Assembly: GCA_023665275.1 (NCBI GenBank)
Contig: JAMPEF010000001.1
Coordinates: forward strand, 351,741-415,740
DNA: 64,000 nt
Direction: 5' to 3'
Source: Alistipes senegalensis
Lineage (GTDB): Bacteria > Bacillota > Clostridia > Oscillospirales > Ruminococcaceae
A program made the translations under genes and the position numbers. Of the stretch, positions 45,477 through 54,400 are shown in pieces (position 1 is the first letter of the stretch; each line of letters begins with the position of its first letter). The notes below the pieces were generated by a model. That model searched no databases, had not been told where the DNA came from, and saw only the letters and a list, made by a program, of their open reading frames with translations.

Positions 45477-45483
45477 TTGATTT

Positions 45484-45722
45484 TTCCTCCTTAAAATGTA
45501 TATTATATTTCTTAATAAATATAATATGTATGAATGAAAGTTGTTTTGTTTCTGCACCGGATACTTACGGCAAATGTTCTCGCCATACGTTCACCATTGC
45601 GGAAACTCCTGATACCAAAAGCCCCTTGCGGAAAAAACTTCCGCATTATTTCCGGAGCGTGTGAACTCAGCAGAGAGCCGGTACTGTCTATGCGTCTGCA
45701 CCCACTGCGGACTATTGCTTTT
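45484..45722 (-). promoter_or_regulatory. Structured ~240-nt 5' leader RNA of the sugar ABC operon
   Basis: Between the promoter and the binding-protein start the transcript has no ORF of note but can form several nested helices: GTTCAC/GTGAAC (45589-45594 with 45661-45666), CGGAAA/TTTCCG (45600-45605 with 45649-45654), a 7-bp hairpin (45627-45633 with 45639-45645), ACCGG/CCGGT (45556-45560 with 45678-45682), a small hairpin at 45569-45584, and an 11-bp AU hairpin (45500-45510 with 45517-45527) just upstream of the ribosome binding site. It is more GC-rich than surrounding spacers. I do not recognise it as a known riboswitch class. Confidence 0.5.
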
Positions 45723-45727
45723 ATTAA

Positions 45728-45756
45728 AATATACCTTATTTTTTGTATAAAGTCAA
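45728..45756 (-). promoter_or_regulatory. Sigma-A promoter of the sugar ABC operon
   Basis: On the minus strand, TTGACT (45751-45756), a 17-nt spacer and TATATT (45728-45733). Transcription should start near 45721, giving a ~245-nt leader. Confidence 0.82.
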
Positions 45757-45803
45757 TAGTTTATAACGTTCTTTAATATTTCTTGTTAAACCTGTACACT
45801 TTC

Positions 45804-45842
45804 AACAGTATTTTCTTGTTGAATTTCACATAAAATACTGTT
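45804..45842 (-). other. Hairpin in the AT-rich spacer downstream of the HhH protein gene
   Basis: The 45780-45918 spacer contains a perfect 11-bp inverted repeat (45804-45814 with 45832-45842, 17-nt loop) and a second short AT-rich inverted repeat near 45867-45884. They may terminate the HhH gene or be part of the ABC operon control region. No gene is seen here. Confidence 0.45.
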
Positions 45843-45918
45843 AAAATCTCAAAAAGTTACAAAACGGTTAAAATCATTTTTAACACTTATGCACTATTAT
45901 AATACCTGTCTTTTATGC

Positions 45919-46761
45919 CTATTGCCCAACTGTTACAAATTCAAGCAGTTCAGTCACCTGTTTTTGTGTAAGTTTTTCCACATATAGCAATTCATACACA
46001 TGACTGAAACCGTGTATCTGTTCCCTGAGTGTTATAATGTCTTGTGCAATCTGCTCATCTACAGACGGTAAATGTATAAGCTCTTCAATACTGGCAGTAT
46101 TTATATTTATCGGTGCAATATCATCAAGAGTTATTTCCGAAGCTGCCTCCTCCTCCTGAAATATTTCCGGTTCAGGTTCGGGGATTTCCTCCGGCTCTTC
46201 CGGTTCTTCATCGACATAATATACTGGATTCTGTACATATATATAATCCTGTATATTGGCAAATTTCACCTCACCTATGCCGGAGACGTTCATTATTTCC
46301 TCAATGTTGGAAAATCCCCCGTTCTGTTCACGATAGTTTATAATTTCATTCGCTGTGACCTCGCCAATGCCGTAAAGTTTCATAAGTTCTTCAACGCCGG
46401 CTGTGTTTATGTCAATGAAAATTTCTTCAATAACCTGCTCCGTGACGGTTTCAACCGGTTCAGTTGAAGCCATTACAGGTTCAGTACTTGTTGAAATTGA
46501 CGAAATTTCAGTTTCAGAAAATATTTCAGTAATTTTCGTCGTTGTGGTTACATATAATGTAGTTATTTTTGTTGCAGTAGTTTTTGAAGTGGTGGTCGTC
46601 GTTGCTGTGGGAGATGTTCCGGCAGTAACAATAGCTGTATTCATGACTGTAATGGTTATTTCGTCCTCCGAAGTGGACTTCTCCGGAGCAAGAACAAAAA
46701 CGGCTGTAAATATTACTACTACCACGGCAATTATCAAATATATAATTCCTGATTTATTCAT
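45919..46761 (-). CDS. Membrane-anchored protein with two ComEA-like helix-hairpin-helix domains
   Basis: A 280-residue protein with an N-terminal membrane helix (5-25), a long Thr-rich linker (about 40-110) and two ComEA-like HhH units: INTAGVEELMKLYGIGEVTA near 116 and ININTASIEELIHLPSVDEQ near 208, separated by a Glu/Pro-rich spacer. ComEA is the DNA receptor of transformation and normally has one such domain; a duplicated set is unusual. The second unit has lost the GIG of the hairpin. It overlaps the dockerin protease gene by 8 nt. It may bind DNA outside the cell (inference). Confidence 0.82.
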   Translation of the reverse strand: MNKSGIIYLIIAVVVVIFTAVFVLAPEKSTSEDEITITVMNTAIVTAGTSPTATTTTTSKTTATKITTLYVTTTTKITEIFSETEISSISTSTEPVMASTEPVETVTEQVIEEIFIDINTAGVEELMKLYGIGEVTANEIINYREQNGGFSNIEEIMNVSGIGEVKFANIQDYIYVQNPVYYVDEEPEEPEEIPEPEPEIFQEEEAASEITLDDIAPININTASIEELIHLPSVDEQIAQDIITLREQIHGFSHVYELLYVEKLTQKQVTELLEFVTVGQ

Positions 46762-49700
46762 TTTGTATTGTGGACATTTCAGCGTAATGTATAAGTATTG
46801 CAGTTGCGTCTACAGCGTCTATCAGACCGTCGCCGTTATAGTCAGCGGCGGAAAGTTTATCTTCTTCAATAGTACCAGTTCCGTGAGTGGACATTGAGGC
46901 ATAATGCACAAGTACAAGTGTAGAGTCCACAGCGTCAACTATGCCATCATCGTTTATATCGCCTTTCCGTTCACCGACTGTGATAAACTCACATTTTGAC
47001 GCAAATTTATTATCAGTTGCGGCATATCTGACGGCTACCGTCTGACCGCTTTCAATTGCGTAATCTGTTTCCCACTCCAGTCCAAGAACATCTGCAATTT
47101 CAGAAAATATCTTTCCGTGACGCTGTTTAACTATGATTGCAAAATCCATTTCTGAAGCATAACCCATACTTTTATAAAGTCTAGTAATATCTTCCTCAGA
47201 CATCGGATTACCTAAGGGAGCAATTTCGTAATCATAGCCAGAAAGATAATATTTACCGTCCTTTAAAGTAAATTCCGGATTTTCTTCAGGGGCAGCCGGT
47301 GAATATGGTACTTCATATTTTACCGGTTCACTTGCAAACATACCGTTTCCGGCAGATACTTTAAATGTAATTACCTCACCCGGAATGACTTTAATAGCCT
47401 TATTCATTACCATACCGGAGTTAATCCACGTACCGTCGATAAGTCTTTTTCCGGCAGAAACATAATTAATTACAGTAGGTTCATCATATAAGTAATATTC
47501 CAGAAGTTCAGCAGTTTCATTCGGGATAAAACCTAAAGTTTCAAAATAATAATCATATTCCATTTCCGGAAGTTCTGCCCTTTCCGGAACAGTAAACGTA
47601 AATTTTTCAGAAGTTTCATTATCTATTGCTGTAATAGTCTGTCCGGCGTAATCGCCTACATTTTCGCCGAATTTAAATTGTCTGCCGTCCTCCGCCGTGA
47701 CCGTAAAACCCGACTTGAAAGTTATTCTTTCATCTTCAAGGCTGAACTCAACAGGGTTCTTTAAAAGTCTGACAGTTACAGTGTTTGAAAGTTTATCCGG
47801 TTCTTCAAGTTTAAAAGTAATATCTGTCTCACCATATGAAATATCTATTTTTTCAGTATATTCATACGGATTTATTTTCTTGCTGTCCATTATTATTTCA
47901 GCAGTAGTTTCCGGATAAAATTGTATAAAGCTATCACTTGTGGATAATTCTATTATATATTCGCTGTCGCTTATCTTTTCAGCGGTAGCATTTCCGGAAT
48001 TATCAGCCATATATTGAAGCCCGATAAATCCTGACTGTGCGGGTCTGTAGGTTCTTTCGGTAACTTTCAGAGGGTCAGTATACGCCGAAATTTTAGTATC
48101 TTCCGTAATTTTTATCGGTTCAGTATAGGGAATGTATTCAGAATCATTCACTGAAACAAATATATCCCCCGTACCTGACAAGGAAACGGAATCATCTGCC
48201 GGAACTTCTCCGGAAATATGCGAAAATTCGACATTGCCGGACGGATTGCCAAAGGCTTTAAGTGAAATATTTCCCACGGTTATAAATAAATCGCCCGTCG
48301 AAAAAAGCTCTTCATAGCCTGCATATAGTTCATCGGCTTCCTTTATTAATTCCTCGTCATCTTCCGGTATGCCGTCATAGATTTCATCTTTCAGCATTTC
48401 AAGCATAAATGACTTTTCATCGTCGGTATAGACTTGTGTTTCACCGTAAACGTCAGACCAGTTTTCGCCGTCGGCACTGTAAAAACTTTCATTCTGTGCG
48501 GTATAAAGTTCAATCTGTTCAGCACTGGAGTATCTATTTATATCAGTTATTTCACCCGTTTCGCTGTCCTTTATGAAAAGGCTTGATTCAACCGGTATTA
48601 TGTACGGATTTTCTTCATTGGAAAGTTTCACTACAACGCCGAATTTTTCACCGGCACTCACCGGAACACTTTCAGAAAGTTCTATAGTGCGATAGCCAGT
48701 CAGTGTATCATGCCCTGACGTCACAGCCGACGGTTTAGCGGAAGTAGGGTCGGTTTCGTCGGAAAGTCCGGAATATATTGTAATTTCGTAATCCGTTCCG
48801 GCATTCTGAAAATATGTTGATATAGCATCTATCTGCATATCAGAATCAGCAGTAAATATATTAGCCATATATGAATAACTTACGTCCTGTGTGTCTCTCT
48901 GTGAGCACAAAAGCTGTGACGGTACGAAAGTATCATAGTGGTAATTGACGGAATAATTATTCTTGTCGCCGAGTTCATAAACTGCAAACTGACTGAGACT
49001 TTTATCGTCATAGGAAATCCACATATAACCATCTTCACCGAAAGAATAACCCCAGCTGTTCTTTACAAGCCATGCGCCGTTGTGTTCCGGCTGTACAGTG
49101 AAATTATTCGCCGGAAAATTATCGTCCCAGCCTGCAATGGTAACAGCATGATTTGCAAACCGTGGTTTCCGGTTACTGTTTATGCAGTTATTATCTGAAT
49201 TATATGAATATAGTCCGTGATAAAATGATACATCAACAGTATTTCCATTATAGATAAACTGCTTTACAAGATTATTTATATCATCAGCATTTGAACGGTC
49301 ATTGTTAAAATCAAAAAGATATGCATTTTCAAGATGATAGTCACTTGTATAACGCATATCGTCGATTTCGTCGGAGACCTCAAAGAAATTTGTATTGTCA
49401 TAAGGGAGACGGCTTTCATATACCGGACCTATCCACTGTGACCACAGATTAGCGACTATTTCAGTAGAACCACCCCAGTCAAGATGTTCTTTAAGTGTTT
49501 CAGCAGAAATATTAATCTGGTCATCGCCATAATATGAATAATATGCCGTATGGAGTTCAGAAAGATTGACGGACGGTTCAGCCCCTATGACGCTTGATTC
49601 CGCACTTGATGCTGAAGAATGTGTCCAACACGTACCATAACGCCCCTGGTCTTTTACAGAAGATATTGTACCATGTTCACGCATATCAAAACTTGATGGC

Positions 49701-49939
49701 ATAGCGTTGGCTGTCCGGTAACGTCTAACGCCGTCGCCGTGATATTCAACGCCATCTGCAACGGGAAAGGGTTTTCCGTCGTCCTGACCTACTATATATG
49801 AAAATTCCGGAAATGAAAGACTAAACCTCTGTTTTTCCTCACCGCCAGCTGAAACTAAAGTTTCATATCCAGTACTATATACCACCGGTACAGAAAAAGC
49901 AGTCATCAGGGCAAGAGTTTTTATAAGAAATTTTTTCAT
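46754..49939 (-). CDS. Secreted papain-family (C1) protease with C-terminal dockerin
   Basis: The start at ATG 49939 follows GGAGG and opens a Sec signal peptide (MKKFLIKTLALMTAFS). In 1061 residues: C1A peptidase domain with oxyanion Gln98 and nucleophile Cys104 in DQGRYGTCW, His264 in FANHAV, Asn294 in VKNSWG; a lectin-like/BACON-like beta region; and a type I dockerin at about 990-1061 with two calcium-binding repeats (GDINDDGIVDAVDS and ADYNGDGLIDAVDA). The dockerin should attach it to a cohesin scaffold (cellulosome or amylosome). Dockerin proteases are known in ruminococci; their role may be processing of the complex or of plant or host proteins. Confidence 0.94.
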   Translation of the reverse strand: MKKFLIKTLALMTAFSVPVVYSTGYETLVSAGGEEKQRFSLSFPEFSYIVGQDDGKPFPVADGVEYHGDGVRRYRTANAMPSSFDMREHGTISSVKDQGRYGTCWTHSSASSAESSVIGAEPSVNLSELHTAYYSYYGDDQINISAETLKEHLDWGGSTEIVANLWSQWIGPVYESRLPYDNTNFFEVSDEIDDMRYTSDYHLENAYLFDFNNDRSNADDINNLVKQFIYNGNTVDVSFYHGLYSYNSDNNCINSNRKPRFANHAVTIAGWDDNFPANNFTVQPEHNGAWLVKNSWGYSFGEDGYMWISYDDKSLSQFAVYELGDKNNYSVNYHYDTFVPSQLLCSQRDTQDVSYSYMANIFTADSDMQIDAISTYFQNAGTDYEITIYSGLSDETDPTSAKPSAVTSGHDTLTGYRTIELSESVPVSAGEKFGVVVKLSNEENPYIIPVESSLFIKDSETGEITDINRYSSAEQIELYTAQNESFYSADGENWSDVYGETQVYTDDEKSFMLEMLKDEIYDGIPEDDEELIKEADELYAGYEELFSTGDLFITVGNISLKAFGNPSGNVEFSHISGEVPADDSVSLSGTGDIFVSVNDSEYIPYTEPIKITEDTKISAYTDPLKVTERTYRPAQSGFIGLQYMADNSGNATAEKISDSEYIIELSTSDSFIQFYPETTAEIIMDSKKINPYEYTEKIDISYGETDITFKLEEPDKLSNTVTVRLLKNPVEFSLEDERITFKSGFTVTAEDGRQFKFGENVGDYAGQTITAIDNETSEKFTFTVPERAELPEMEYDYYFETLGFIPNETAELLEYYLYDEPTVINYVSAGKRLIDGTWINSGMVMNKAIKVIPGEVITFKVSAGNGMFASEPVKYEVPYSPAAPEENPEFTLKDGKYYLSGYDYEIAPLGNPMSEEDITRLYKSMGYASEMDFAIIVKQRHGKIFSEIADVLGLEWETDYAIESGQTVAVRYAATDNKFASKCEFITVGERKGDINDDGIVDAVDSTLVLVHYASMSTHGTGTIEEDKLSAADYNGDGLIDAVDATAILIHYAEMSTIQNE

Positions 49940-49976
49940 ATAAATTCCTCCGTTATTAAAATATTTAAACAATAAA

Positions 49977-50002
49977 TATCCCCCGCTGTACAACAGGGGA
50001 TA
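49977..50002 (-). terminator. Intrinsic terminator of the SDR gene
   Basis: TATCCCC (49977-49983) pairs with GGGGATA (49996-50002), with an inner CTGT/ACAG helix. The minus-strand tail is moderately T-rich. It lies 8 nt after the stop at 50010. Confidence 0.75.
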
Positions 50003-50009
50003 AAATATT

Positions 50010-50840
50010 TTATTCTTGTGGTTTAAGAGAGCCATAGAAATAACTGGAAGTAGCACCGCCGTCAATCAGAAATGTTGAGCCGGTAATAAACGCTCCCTTG
50101 TCGGACATAAGCAGTTCTGCAACATTTGCCACTTCATCAGCTGTTCCAGGTCGTCCGGCTGGACACTTTGCAAACATATTCTTATAAAAATCTCCTCTTA
50201 TTCCGTTGAACTCGTCAATAGCAAGCGGAGTGACTATAATTCCCGGTGCAATGTCATTTATTCTTGCACCACGTTCACCCCATTTAACCGCCTCTGCCAT
50301 AACACGTTTTTCATTACAGCGTTTCGCAAGCTGATAAGCATGAAGTGTATCACGTATATTTTCAGGCTTTAATATTTCAAGGTCAAGAAGTTTTTCAGCC
50401 GGAGTCATGGCAAGCTGATAATCCTGTTCTGCTGTAAGCTGTGGCATTCTCCAGCCCGACTGACTGGAAATTGTCACACCTGCTCCACCTTTTGTAATAA
50501 CTTTTCCCACTTCTTCAAGCAGTACTGCTGTGCCGTACAAATCTACTTTTAGAATAGTTTCAATGGGTGCTTGCGACGGTGAAACGCCAGCCGCATTAAC
50601 AAGCATTTTTATTTTACCGTACTCCTGTGCCTTTGCAATAATCGCAAGAATACTCTCACGTGAAGACAAATCCATTTCCATTGCCTCACAGTCAAAACCG
50701 GCATTATTCATGATTTCTGCTATAGCATTGGCGTTGTTTATATTTTTGTCACCAATAATAATTTTCATGCCGTAACCAACACGCCGTGCAATTGCCATAC
50801 CTATCTGACCTGCTCCGGTTAAAATCATAACATCTTTCAT
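50010..50840 (-). CDS. Short-chain dehydrogenase/reductase
   Basis: SDR of 276 residues; start at 50840 (MKDVMILTGAGQIGMAIAR) after AAAGGAAAG. The glycine motif is TGAGQIG, the NAG motif is VNAAG, and the catalytic residues are Ser in TISSQS and YxxxK in YQLAK. The stretch between the Ser and the Tyr is enlarged by ~35 residues. It lies 26 nt after the isomerase/acyl-CoA synthetase fusion gene and shares its transcript, so it probably acts on a related substrate. The C-terminus (FLIDGGATSSYFYG) is canonical. Confidence 0.88.
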   Translation of the reverse strand: MKDVMILTGAGQIGMAIARRVGYGMKIIIGDKNINNANAIAEIMNNAGFDCEAMEMDLSSRESILAIIAKAQEYGKIKMLVNAAGVSPSQAPIETILKVDLYGTAVLLEEVGKVITKGGAGVTISSQSGWRMPQLTAEQDYQLAMTPAEKLLDLEILKPENIRDTLHAYQLAKRCNEKRVMAEAVKWGERGARINDIAPGIIVTPLAIDEFNGIRGDFYKNMFAKCPAGRPGTADEVANVAELLMSDKGAFITGSTFLIDGGATSSYFYGSLKPQE

Positions 50841-50865
50841 GAATATCTTTCCTTTCGCATTTTGT

Positions 50866-53394
50866 TTATGCTGTAACAATATCTTCAGCTTGCTGGAGAT
50901 TAAGTTTTTCCACAGCCTGTTCACGCATCTTGTACTTGAGAATTTTTCCGGCGGCGTTCATCGGGAAACCGTCCACAAAATCAACATATTTCGGACATTT
51001 ATGTGATGCCATTCCGGCACGACAGAATTTCTTTATTTCAAGCGGTGTAGCCTTTTCGCCCTCCTTGAGAACTATGCAAGCCATTATTTCCTCACCGTAA
51101 TCCTCCGACGGCACACCTATAACCTGAACGTCTTTTACTTTCGGATTTGTATATATATAGTCTTCAATTTCCTTAGGATAGATATTCTCACCACCACGGA
51201 TAATCATATCTTTTATGCGTCCGGTGATTTTATAATATCCGTCAACAGAACGTCGGCGGGCAAGGTCACCGGTATGCAGCCAACCTTGTGAGTCGATAGC
51301 AGCAGCGGTAGCCTCCGGCATTTTGTAGTAGCCTTTCATGATATTGTATCCTCTTGCTACAAATTCACCGTCTGTATCGTCGGGAAGTTCTTCGTTTGTT
51401 TCAGGGTCAACGATACGACATTCAACGCCGAAAATATTTCCGCCGACTGTATTTACACGCTGTTCCAGTGTATCGGTAGTCTTACTCATAGTGGTAGCGG
51501 GTGAAGCCTCCGTCTGACCGTATGTAATACAGATTTCTTTCATGTTCATTTTTTCAATGACTTCTTCCATAGTCTTTATAGGACACGGAGAACCCGCCAT
51601 AATGCCGGTACGCATATATGAAAAATCCGTCTTTGCAAAATCAGGGTGTCCGAGCATGGCTATAAACATAGTCGGTACGCCGTGGAAACAAGTTATTTTT
51701 TCCTTGTTTATACAGGCAAGTCCCTTGCGTGGTGAGAATCTTGAAATAGGTGACATAGTAGTACCATGCGTCACAGATGCCGTCATGGCGAGAACCATTC
51801 CGAAACAATGGAACATAGGAACTTGTATCATCATTCTGTCGGCAGTGGATAAGTCCATACAGTCACCGATAGCTTTTCCGTTGTTTACTACGTTATAATG
51901 CGTAAGCATAACACCCTTAGGAAAACCGGTAGTTCCGGAAGTATACTGCATATTGCATACGTCATGAATGTCAATAGTACGGCGGATTTTTTCAACCTCA
52001 CTGTATGGGACATTCTTTGAAAGTTCAATAGCCTGCTCCCATGTGAAACAGCCCTTATTTTCGGAACTTACTGTAATAACATTTCTTAAGAAAGGCAGTC
52101 TTTCGGAACGGAGTTCACCAGCCTGACAGGTTTCAAGTTCCGGACAGAGTTCTTTTATTATATCAACGTATTTTATATCTTTTATTCCGTCAATCATTAC
52201 AAGGGTGTTTGTATCGGATTGCTTTAAAAGATATTCAGCTTCATGAAGTCTGTACTCACTGTTCATAGTGACAAGTACAGCACCTATTTTAGTAGTAGCC
52301 CAGAAAGTTATATACCATTGCGGAATGTTCGTCGCCCATATAGCGACGTGATCACCTTTTTTTACACCCATCGCCAGCAGTGAACGTGCAAAGGTGTCAA
52401 CGTCATCACGAAATTCCGGATATGTTCTTGTGTAGTCAAGTTCAGTATAGCGGAATGCGTATTGATTCGGAAACTCTTCACATATACGGTCAAGGACGTC
52501 GGGAAATGTATAATTTATAATACGTTCCTTAGGCCACGGATATTTTCCGGTATTGCGCATATTGTCCTGAAGTGTGTGCTTGTGCTTTGTCTGATACGGC
52601 TTCATGAACTCCGCAAAGTGAGGTACAACTATACCGCCGTCAAAAAGCCGGTGTGTCCAGCGCTTTACCCATTCAAGTGAAACGTACCCGATATAATTTA
52701 TGTCGGTAAGCACGGAAAGCATCTTTTTTATCGGAATGTCACCATTACCCATCATGCGGTATTCAAGCTCACCTTTGGGTGTAATGACGCTATCTTTTAC
52801 CTGAACGAATTTTATATATTCGCCTAAATTTGAAACGGTAGTTTCCGGCGATTCACCGGCAAATCTGTATGGGTGATGCATATCCCATAATGCTGCAACT
52901 TTACGGCTTTTCACTCTGTCCAGAACACTTGCAAGACGTGCGGTGTCGCTGTAGACACCGTTTGTTTCGACAAGGAGCGTTATATTGTATTTTTCCGCAA
53001 CCGGAATAAGTCTGACAAGAGAATCAACAATAACATCATCATTGACATCATTTTCCGGACGGATATTATTATCTGCCAGTACTCTTATGTATGGAGTGTT
53101 AAGTTTCTGTGCAAGTTCTGCATAAGCGATTATTTCAGTTTCTGCATTGCTGAAGTTTTCCGCATCTTTGAGGCAAGCACCAGTGGAAAAACACGGAATT
53201 TCAAGATTAAGTTCATTGAGTTTCTTTATAGTCTGTGGGAGTTTCTGCTCAGTAAACGGCTTGGCTTTTACGGAAAAAATCTCTTCACCGATGCCACGCA
53301 CTTCTATACCGTTGAATTTCAGGTCTTTGGCTATAGAGTAGATGTCCGACCATGACCATTCCGGACAAGCAAGAGTTGAAAAGCTTATTTTCAA
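50866..53394 (-). CDS. Fusion of sugar-isomerase/epimerase TIM barrel with acyl-CoA synthetase
   Basis: An 842-residue two-domain enzyme. Residues 1-265 are a xylose-isomerase-like (AP endonuclease 2) TIM barrel with candidate metal ligands Glu143, Asp171, His174 and Glu241. Residues 290-842 are an AMP-binding acyl-CoA synthetase with YTSGTTGFPKGV at 484-495, GQTEASPATTM, and GRIKDMIIRGGENIYPKEIE near the end. Both halves look active. The TTG at 53394 has AAAGGA 9 nt upstream; ATGs at 53400 and 53403 are possible. The SDR gene follows. A sugar-acid or polyol route coupled to CoA activation is possible but unproven. Confidence 0.88.
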   Translation of the reverse strand: MKISFSTLACPEWSWSDIYSIAKDLKFNGIEVRGIGEEIFSVKAKPFTEQKLPQTIKKLNELNLEIPCFSTGACLKDAENFSNAETEIIAYAELAQKLNTPYIRVLADNNIRPENDVNDDVIVDSLVRLIPVAEKYNITLLVETNGVYSDTARLASVLDRVKSRKVAALWDMHHPYRFAGESPETTVSNLGEYIKFVQVKDSVITPKGELEYRMMGNGDIPIKKMLSVLTDINYIGYVSLEWVKRWTHRLFDGGIVVPHFAEFMKPYQTKHKHTLQDNMRNTGKYPWPKERIINYTFPDVLDRICEEFPNQYAFRYTELDYTRTYPEFRDDVDTFARSLLAMGVKKGDHVAIWATNIPQWYITFWATTKIGAVLVTMNSEYRLHEAEYLLKQSDTNTLVMIDGIKDIKYVDIIKELCPELETCQAGELRSERLPFLRNVITVSSENKGCFTWEQAIELSKNVPYSEVEKIRRTIDIHDVCNMQYTSGTTGFPKGVMLTHYNVVNNGKAIGDCMDLSTADRMMIQVPMFHCFGMVLAMTASVTHGTTMSPISRFSPRKGLACINKEKITCFHGVPTMFIAMLGHPDFAKTDFSYMRTGIMAGSPCPIKTMEEVIEKMNMKEICITYGQTEASPATTMSKTTDTLEQRVNTVGGNIFGVECRIVDPETNEELPDDTDGEFVARGYNIMKGYYKMPEATAAAIDSQGWLHTGDLARRRSVDGYYKITGRIKDMIIRGGENIYPKEIEDYIYTNPKVKDVQVIGVPSEDYGEEIMACIVLKEGEKATPLEIKKFCRAGMASHKCPKYVDFVDGFPMNAAGKILKYKMREQAVEKLNLQQAEDIVTA

Positions 53395-53431
53395 ATACAT
53401 CATTCCTTTACGTTTAATATTATACAAAATA

Positions 53432-53460
53432 ATTATAGCATAAAATTTTAAATATGTCAA
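53432..53460 (-). promoter_or_regulatory. Sigma-A promoter of the fusion/SDR operon
   Basis: On the minus strand, TTGACA (53455-53460), a 17-nt spacer and extended -10 TGCTATAAT (core 53432-53437). Confidence 0.88.
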
Positions 53461-53467
53461 CCGGCGG

Positions 53468-53800
53468 TCAGATTTTTATTTTAATTGTTTCCCATATCTT
53501 GCCGTAATATGAAAATCTTTTCTGAATTATTTCCTTTTCAACCTGTTCAATGGCAAGATTTATTATTTTTTCAAAATTTTCAATGGTTTTGCACGAATAC
53601 ACCGCCACAGGTGACTGCCAGTTATTATCCCATATTATGTATACTACAAAAGTCCCATCATAATAGAAACCGGCATCAAGTATGAGTTTTTCTGGATATT
53701 CAACCTGCAACATATCTTCATCAAGATATGTTTCGGAGTATTTGACGTTTCCGGAAAAACTGAATTTTTCCCAGAAATCTTTATTTAAACTGTTTTCCAT
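53468..53800 (-). CDS. Hypothetical protein
   Basis: A 110-residue soluble protein rich in aromatic and acidic residues (DAGFYYDGTFVVYIIWDNNW). I recognise no family. It begins 12 nt after the metallophosphoesterase gene, and its stop lies 7 nt before the promoter of the fusion gene. The ribosome binding site and length argue for a real gene. Confidence 0.6.
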   Translation of the reverse strand: MENSLNKDFWEKFSFSGNVKYSETYLDEDMLQVEYPEKLILDAGFYYDGTFVVYIIWDNNWQSPVAVYSCKTIENFEKIINLAIEQVEKEIIQKRFSYYGKIWETIKIKI

Positions 53801-53812
53801 ACAACATTCCTT

Positions 53813-54400
53813 TCATATTTCTATAATATATTTTTCAAAAGCATTTATAACAGTTGTTTCACCAACTTTCTGAATGCGTGTGAAATTTCCGTAATTCCGG
53901 TGTACATGACCATGTATGAAAAATTCCGGCTGATATTTTTCTATAAGAGTATTAAAACACTTAAATCCTCTATGGGCGTAATCCTCCATATCATTTAAAT
54001 TTCTTGCCGGAGAATGAGTTAAAAGAATATCAAATCCCCTGTTTTTCAGCAGACTTAAACGACGTCTTCTTATACGACATTTCATTTCCTTTTCAGTATA
54101 CTGAAAATTTCCGTTTCCGTAACGAATTGAACCGCCTAATCCGAAAATTTTTATACCATTATAGTTAATTATTTTATCGTCAATACAGATACAGCCTTCA
54201 GGAGCTTTTTTTAGATAGCTGCCATCGTGGTTGCCGTGAACATACAGAACATCAACATTAGCCATAGTAGCAAGAAATGAAAGATATTCGGCGTTCAGGT
54301 CACCGCATGAAAGTATTAAGTCTATGCCGTCGGTTTTGGACTTGTCCCAGAAATCCCATAGCGAACGGCTTTCCACGTCGGCAATAACAAGTATTTTCAT
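53813..54400 (-). CDS. Metallophosphoesterase with atypical first motif
   Basis: Calcineurin-like phosphoesterase of 195 residues. Motifs: CGDLN (GD), HGNHDGS (GNHD), LLTHSPARN and the final GHVHRN. The first motif, normally DxH, reads ADVES, so one metal-binding His is replaced by Glu. The substrate is unknown. The start overlaps the HAD phosphatase gene by 4 nt, at the tail of the tgt-queA run. Confidence 0.87.
   Translation of the reverse strand: MKILVIADVESRSLWDFWDKSKTDGIDLILSCGDLNAEYLSFLATMANVDVLYVHGNHDGSYLKKAPEGCICIDDKIINYNGIKIFGLGGSIRYGNGNFQYTEKEMKCRIRRRRLSLLKNRGFDILLTHSPARNLNDMEDYAHRGFKCFNTLIEKYQPEFFIHGHVHRNYGNFTRIQKVGETTVINAFEKYIIEI

Noticed and set aside
45016-45480. 154-residue Ser-rich ORF on the plus strand
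   Set aside because: It is the antisense reading of the Glu/Ser-rich linker and signal peptide of the solute-binding protein.
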